A stretch of 64,000 nt of DNA, taken from positions 1 through 64,000 of the forward strand of contig NZ_BMVB01000014.1 in the NCBI RefSeq assembly GCF_014650495.1. Reading direction: 5' to 3'. The notes under the pieces were generated by a model. The model was not told where the DNA came from, made no database searches, and saw only the letters and a list, made by a program, of their open reading frames with translations. The stretch comes from Streptomyces cinnamoneus (GTDB lineage Bacteria > Actinomycetota > Actinomycetes > Streptomycetales > Streptomycetaceae). Positions 59,771 to 64,000 of the stretch are shown one piece after another (position 1 is the stretch's first letter; the number at the start of each line of letters is the position of its first letter). The position numbers and the translations under genes were made by a program.

Positions 59771-60161
59771 GGTTCTCTCCATGCTGGTGGGGGAAAGCCA
59801 GGGCAAAGACTCTGGCAAGGGAGAGTCTTGTGTATGAAAAGCCGTCGGTGGGACTGGCGGCGATATGTTCATCAGCTCTAGTGATCACGGGTCCGGTCTT
59901 GACCACCTGTGGGTGCCCCCGGCGCGGCAGGAATGCCTCTCCTGAGGCGGTTCCTCCTGCTTTTTTCCTGCTTCGGGAGCGGTCGCGCCTCCTTCAGGTG
60001 GCGGTGCTCGACAAGCACGGCAACCTCGACCGCTTCGGTCTGTGCCTGCTGCACGACCACTTCCGTCTCGCAGCCGGCGCGACGCCATGACGGCACGGCG
60101 CACAGTGCAGCCCGCACTGCGGCGCTGGACGGCATGAGGACGAAGGGCGGCGCACGCCCCC
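59771..60161. other. ~390 bp upstream of the chaplin
   Basis: It contains the chaplin promoter/leader and then frames that look like shadows. No supported gene. Confidence 0.4.
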
Positions 60162-60600
60162 GTGACCGACGAGCCGTACGCCGACGACCTGCTACTGAGC
60201 GAGGGCTCCGAACCGTACCGGCGCGCGATACGCTGCCTGCTGCGGGACCCGGACACCATGAAGCGCCCCGAGAAGTGGGTACGCACAGCCCGCGGGTCAG
60301 GGCCGGGGCGTCTTTGTCGAGGTTCGCTACGAAACGGACTTCCGCTTCCACTCCGGCGGGCACTTCGCCGTCGGCCCATGGGCGATGGACGTCCACAGCA
60401 AGGACTGGAACCTGCAGCTCGTCGCCCCGCCGGCGCTCACGGGCGCCCACCGGGACCAGGTCCAGGTCGACCTGGGCGGACTGGGCCCGGCTGAGGTCAC
60501 CCCCCAAACCGTCGGCCGCCAAGAACGGCCACCTGGTGTGGAACGGGCTGCACCCGGCCGCGGGCTCGGGTACGGGTACGAGCTCGGGCGCTGGTACGGG
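60162..60600 (+). pseudogene. hypothetical protein, frameshifted
   Basis: Frame 1 from a GTG reads TDEPYADDLLLSEGSEPYRR then AIRCLLRDPDTMKRPEKWVR. Near 60300 the sense moves to another frame (GVFVEVRYETDFRFHSGGHF then AVGPWAMDVHSKDWNLQLVA and LTGAHRDQVQVDLGGL). The composition of both parts is protein-like and they fit end to end. The end is unclear because a third frame is open after about 60500. Family not recognised. Confidence 0.45.
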
Positions 60601-60608
60601 CGTGAGCC

Positions 60609-60989
60609 ATGGCCAAGCCGGAGAAGAGCAGCAGCACCTCCCTGTGGTGGTGGGGCATGGTCAAAGCCGTCCTGGGAGTCATGGTCCTGCTGCTGTACAA
60701 GGCGATCCCCAACATTGCCGACGTCGTCACGAGCCCCACGCCCGGATGGCTGGGCCAGACCATGCGCTGGCCGGTGCTCATCGGGGTCGTGGCCGGCTGG
60801 CTCCTCGTAGCGACCGCCCGGCCGCGAGGGTCGGTGCTGGTGGCCTCGTCGGCCCTCGCGACGGCCGCCGGGGTGGTGGCCGCGGCACCGCCCCTGGTCG
60901 GACTGCCGTCCCCAGCACCCGTAGGCAGCCTTCACCGGCGCCGGACCCGGCGTACGAGGTCGGGGGCGGCGTGGTGCCACTGCTCGTAG
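60609..60989 (+). CDS. small membrane protein, hypothetical
   Basis: 126 residues from the ATG at 60609. Two or three membrane segments (WWGMVKAVLGVMVLLLYKAI, PVLIGVVAGWLLVATA, VLVASSALATAAGVVAAAPP). The last 20 residues overlap the end of the convergent epimerase gene. No family recognised. Confidence 0.5.
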   Translation: MAKPEKSSSTSLWWWGMVKAVLGVMVLLLYKAIPNIADVVTSPTPGWLGQTMRWPVLIGVVAGWLLVATARPRGSVLVASSALATAAGVVAAAPPLVGLPSPAPVGSLHRRRTRRTRSGAAWCHCS

Positions 60990-61876
60990 TGGAAGGTGAA
61001 GCCGGATTCCGTCAGGCGTCCCGGAACGACGCGACGGCTTTTGAGGAGCAGTTCGGTGTCGGAGCGCAGGGCGAAGGCACCGGTCTCGGCCATCCACTTC
61101 GTGGCCGGCAGACCGATCGGCATGCCCCAGGCCCTGCGCAGGGTGCGCATGAAGGCTCGTTGCGGAAGGGGGCCGGGGGCCGCAAGGTTGACCGCTCCCG
61201 TGAGGCCGCCCTGCCGGTCGATCAGGAACTCGACCGCGCGGACGAAGTCGTGGTCGTGGATCCAGGAGATGTACTGCGCGCCGCCTGCCACGGGCCCGCC
61301 CAGGCCGAGCCTGGCGAGCCGCAGAAGGACGTCGAAGACGCCGCCGCGGTCCGGGCTCATCACCATGGCGGAGCGCAGGGCGACCTTCCGGGTGTCGGGG
61401 GTCGCGGCGTCCTGTTGTGCCTGTTCCCATCGCCGGGCGATGTCGACGCTGAAGGCCCAGTAGCCCGGCACGCCGGCCTCGCTGCCGCCGATGATGCCGG
61501 TCCGCTCGTCGTTGGGCGCGTCGTAGCGGTGGGCGTAGATGGTGGCGGTGCTCATCTGGAGCCACACGTGTGGCGGGCGGCGGGCGGCCGCAACGGCCTC
61601 ACCGACGGCGCGGGCGGACTCCACGCGGGAGTCCATCATCTGCCGGAGGTTGGCCTCGGTGTAGCGGCAGCTGACGCTGCGCCCGGCCAGATTGATCACG
61701 GCGTCGCTGCCGTCGATCTCCTGCGCCCAGGGGCCAGGTCTCCGGCCGTCCCAGCGGACGTCGCCGGCTTGCGTCGGGTGGCGGGTGAGGACGACGACGT
61801 CATGGCCGGCGGTGGTCAGGGCGCGGCGCAGTACCGTGCCGATCTGGCCTGTTCCGCCCGGTATCACGATCTTCAT
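60932..61876 (-). CDS. TIGR01777-family SDR epimerase
   Basis: 314 residues from the ATG at 61876. Rossmann motif VIPGGTGQIGTVLRRALTTA, AVINLAGRSVSCRYTEANLR, STATIYAHRYDAPNDER, YISWIHDHDFVRAVEFLID, and the C-terminal DUF1731 domain (MPIGLPATKWMAETGAFALR then SDTELLLKSRRVVPGRL). Such proteins resemble YfcH and cell-division-associated epimerases; the substrate is unknown. Confidence 0.9.
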   Translation of the reverse strand: MKIVIPGGTGQIGTVLRRALTTAGHDVVVLTRHPTQAGDVRWDGRRPGPWAQEIDGSDAVINLAGRSVSCRYTEANLRQMMDSRVESARAVGEAVAAARRPPHVWLQMSTATIYAHRYDAPNDERTGIIGGSEAGVPGYWAFSVDIARRWEQAQQDAATPDTRKVALRSAMVMSPDRGGVFDVLLRLARLGLGGPVAGGAQYISWIHDHDFVRAVEFLIDRQGGLTGAVNLAAPGPLPQRAFMRTLRRAWGMPIGLPATKWMAETGAFALRSDTELLLKSRRVVPGRLTESGFTFHYEQWHHAAPDLVRRVRRR

Positions 61877-62018
61877 CTGGTGCCCTTCGTGACGGCTGTA
61901 CCGGTGGGCGCATGCCTGTGTCCGTGCCCTCTGCCCACGGAACGGAAGGCTCCCACCGCCGGGGGCATGAAGCGGCCGGCCATGCGCGGGTTCCGGCAGC
62001 GCCAGGGGCGGCTGCTGC

Positions 62019-62498
62019 TCAGTGCAGCAGCGTGCCCCGGGCCCGGTCGATGGCGCGGAGGACCTCGCCACGGTTGCCCGCACGCTGGGCCCATGCAGGC
62101 AGGCGGGCGACAGCCGTCATCTTCCGCCCCGTCTCGTACCAGGGGGCGCGTTCGCGCAGTGACGCCGCCACGAACCTCCTGATGAGGTCCAGGTGCTCCA
62201 GGTTGTAGGCCCACAGGACGCCGTGCCGGGTCCGGGCCTGCAACCACAGGGGAAAGCCGAACCAGGGGTCCACTGCAGGCCCCGGCCCGTACCGGAACAC
62301 GGGCCCCCGACCGGCCCGCCGGGACAGCCCGCAGCCCGGGCAGACCACACGCCGCTGCCCGCCGTGCGCGGCCTCGGGCAGCGGGCCGATCCGGGCCGGC
62401 GCGGCGCAGCGCGGGCAGCGCACGAGGACGGAGGTGAGGAACGTGTACGAGGTGAGGTGCGGGTCCTTGAATCGGGGCGGCGCGGAAGGGACGGTCAT
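62019..62498 (-). CDS. zinc-ribbon hypothetical protein
   Basis: 159 residues from the ATG at 62498. A CPRC-x21-CPGC zinc ribbon (VRCPRCAAPARIG ... VVCPGCGLSRRAG) is followed by an uncharacterised domain (WFGFPLWLQARTRHGVLWAY then NLEHLDLIRRFVAASLRER). This architecture is common in Streptomyces hypotheticals; no function is known. Confidence 0.7.
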   Translation of the reverse strand: MTVPSAPPRFKDPHLTSYTFLTSVLVRCPRCAAPARIGPLPEAAHGGQRRVVCPGCGLSRRAGRGPVFRYGPGPAVDPWFGFPLWLQARTRHGVLWAYNLEHLDLIRRFVAASLRERAPWYETGRKMTAVARLPAWAQRAGNRGEVLRAIDRARGTLLH

Positions 62499-62655
62499 CA
62501 CCTCAGTATCGGCCCTTGCTGCCGGAGCGGGTCGGACGGGTCAGCGCTGCGTTCGCGTTTCAGCGCGCTGGCCCCCGACTGCCGGGCCCATGCCTCGGCT
62601 GCCGCGTTCATCTGGTCTCCTGCACCGCGGCCTCGGGCCCCGCAGCCGCAGGCGT

Positions 62656-64000
62656 TCACGAAAGGGAGTCCTTCCGGGAGGAGCGTGCCGCTGCGGCGGC
62701 CTCCCCGGCCTCGGCTGCTGCCGCGGGATCGCCGGCCAGTTCGTGGGCCTTGGCCAGGGTGTCGAGGCCCACGGCAAGCCAGGTCTGGGCACCGATGCGC
62801 CGCCACAGCCTGACAGCGGCTTCGGCGCGCCGGCAGGCGTGTGCGGGGCGGCCGGCCGCCAGCTGGGCCTCGGCCAGGGCGTAGAGGGTTGCCGCCTCGC
62901 CCCACAGATTGCCGAATTCGCGATAGGCCCAAAGGCTCCGGGCCAGCGAGCGACGCCCCTCCTGATGTTCGCCCAGTCGCACCAGCACGTCTCCGAGCCA
63001 GCACGTCGCGTGTGTGGCGCCGAGCCGGTCGCCGAGGTCCTCGCTGATCGAGGCGGCCAGCCGGAAGGAGTCGGCGGCGAGCGGATAGGCGCCGAGTGCG
63101 CGGTGGCTCTGTCCCAGGCAGCGCAGGGCTTGAGCCTCGCCGGGCCGGTAGCCCCCGCGTCGGCTCGCTTCCAGGCACTCGGTGAAGCGTTCCATGGCTG
63201 CCTCGACACGGCCCTGTTCGAGGTCGATGACGCCGATGCCGTTGGTCGCGTAGACGAGACAGTTGATGTTCTCGGCCGACCGGGCCAGCTCTGCGGCCTT
63301 CTCGAAATGGCGCACGGCTGAGGAGTGCTGGCCGAGCAGGCGGTGGACGTACGCCAGTCCTGCCATGGCGCTGGCCCGGTAGGTCGGCCCCATCCCCTCG
63401 GCGAGGAGAAGTGCCTGCTCGAAGTGGACCAGCGCCTCCGGGTACCGGTCGAGGATGGTGGTGAGCTCGCCGAGGCAGCGGTGGAGCTGGGAGGCCGTGC
63501 GTCGGTCGCCGACGGCCAGCGCTGCCTTGAGCCCTCGCCCTTGGAGCCGTTCCCAGTCGTCGAAGTGGCTGCCGACCTGGAAGAGGGTCGTCAGCGCTGT
63601 CGCCAGCCCGGCCGCCGGTGCGATGTCCGACCGGTCGAGCGCTTGGTCCGCCACGTCGATGAGGAACTGACGTTCCTCGTTGAACCACGCCATCGGGTCG
63701 GCGAACAGCTGCTCGACGTCCGTCGCGGAGAGCCGCCAGGACGCCAGGTCGGTCTGTGAGATGCCTTGGAAGTCGACGCTGAGGGTCTCCGCCGCGAGGT
63801 CGGCGAGGTGCAGGCTCGCTCCGAGCAGCCGTGTGAGCGCGGCAGTGCGGTCCTGTGGCGAGTCCTCCTGTTCCGCTCGCTCCCGGCCCAGCAGCCGCAC
63901 CAGATCGTGCAGCTGATAGCGGAAACCGGTGGTGCCGACCCACCTGACCCCCACCAGGTGTACCTCGACCAGGTCGTCGAGCACGTTCTCCGCCCGCGAC
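62656..64000 (-). CDS. AfsR/SARP-like regulator, C-terminal TPR part (5' end outside window)
   Basis: At least 447 codons, open to the right edge. The start of the visible part (AENVLDDLVEVHLV ... TGFRYQLHDLVRLLGRERAE) is the end of an NB-ARC/winged-helix ATPase module. Many TPR repeats follow (YPEALVHFEQALLLAEGM, HSSAVRHFEKAAELARSAEN, YPLAADSFRLAASISEDLGD, HQEGRRSLARSLWAYREFGN). This is the C-terminal half of AfsR-type activators, whose N-terminal SARP domain, if present, lies beyond the window. They control secondary metabolism. Confidence 0.8.
   Translation of the reverse strand, partial: SRAENVLDDLVEVHLVGVRWVGTTGFRYQLHDLVRLLGRERAEQEDSPQDRTAALTRLLGASLHLADLAAETLSVDFQGISQTDLASWRLSATDVEQLFADPMAWFNEERQFLIDVADQALDRSDIAPAAGLATALTTLFQVGSHFDDWERLQGRGLKAALAVGDRRTASQLHRCLGELTTILDRYPEALVHFEQALLLAEGMGPTYRASAMAGLAYVHRLLGQHSSAVRHFEKAAELARSAENINCLVYATNGIGVIDLEQGRVEAAMERFTECLEASRRGGYRPGEAQALRCLGQSHRALGAYPLAADSFRLAASISEDLGDRLGATHATCWLGDVLVRLGEHQEGRRSLARSLWAYREFGNLWGEAATLYALAEAQLAAGRPAHACRRAEAAVRLWRRIGAQTWLAVGLDTLAKAHELAGDPAAAAEAGEAAAAARSSRKDSLS

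Noticed and set aside
1..64000. CRISPR arrays and rRNA genes
   Set aside because: No regularly spaced repeats of 24-40 bp and no rRNA-like sequence were seen. The only tandem repeats are the 8-bp array at 39806 and the 15-bp duplication at 26801.

Overview
The window looks like a 64 kb piece of a Streptomyces (or very close actinomycete) chromosome. The DNA is very GC-rich with third-position GC bias, and the gene content is typical of the genus: a chaplin-type surface protein, a RacP-like plasmid protein, an ECF sigma/YCII pair, an AfsA-type hotdog remnant, an RDD protein, a TIGR04222 protein and a lasso-peptide locus. IS fragments, truncated genes and frameshifted genes are dense, and there are no ribosomal or core-metabolic operons. 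That fits an accessory chromosome arm, which is an inference.

Layout. (1) 1-8 kb is mobile debris: an integrase fragment fused to a truncated CU044_5270-type gene, a RacP-like pair, an IS5-family transposase split by a complete group II intron (3434-5854) whose removal restores the reading frame exactly, a small secreted protein and a second, broken IS5 transposase. (2) 8-18.7 kb holds an EamA exporter divergent from a LysR regulator, an Eis-type acetyltransferase, a Tat-exported FAD oxidoreductase, a decayed coupled pair (AfsA-like hotdog plus PEP-synthase-like), a dienelactone hydrolase, a GAF-SpoIIE phosphatase and an arylamine N-acetyltransferase. (3) 18.9-21.7 kb is a translationally coupled fatty-acyl-AMP ligase and KAS III pair, with a TTA codon in the ligase. 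(4) 21.8-32.6 kb has remnants, small secreted and membrane proteins, an ECF sigma factor with its YCII partner, a kinase-phosphatase fusion, a broken DUF899 gene, a hydrolase, a Doc/RHH toxin-antitoxin pair, a DEAD-box helicase and a PPOX-fold protein.

(5) 32.96-39.68 kb is the best candidate for an undescribed system. A strong sigma-70-type promoter drives a 22-residue peptide ORF, which is followed by a 16-bp hairpin. Six tightly spaced genes then follow: SUMF1-type protein, PPOX-type flavoprotein, MFS exporter, methyltransferase, cytochrome P450 and ATP-grasp ligase. I read this as a small natural-product operon, possibly RiPP-like. (6) 39.8-41.7 kb encodes a secreted CdtB-type nuclease fused to ricin-type lectin modules in one chain.

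(7) 42-51.2 kb has a TetR-controlled SnoaL/NmrA pair with two 17-bp operators, a TIGR04222 protein, decayed glycosyltransferase, hydrolase and SGNH genes, an M55 aminopeptidase and an aldo-keto reductase. (8) 51.2-54.2 kb is a lasso-peptide locus in the unusual order B1-B2-C-A. (9) 54.7-64 kb has a secreted protein, an aromatic-type FAD monooxygenase and a Ro60/TROVE gene preceded by three tandem Y-RNA-like ncRNAs with tRNA-mimic modules. A cysteine-free chaplin, a TIGR01777 epimerase, a zinc-ribbon protein and the 3' part of an AfsR-like TPR regulator, cut by the window edge, complete the region.
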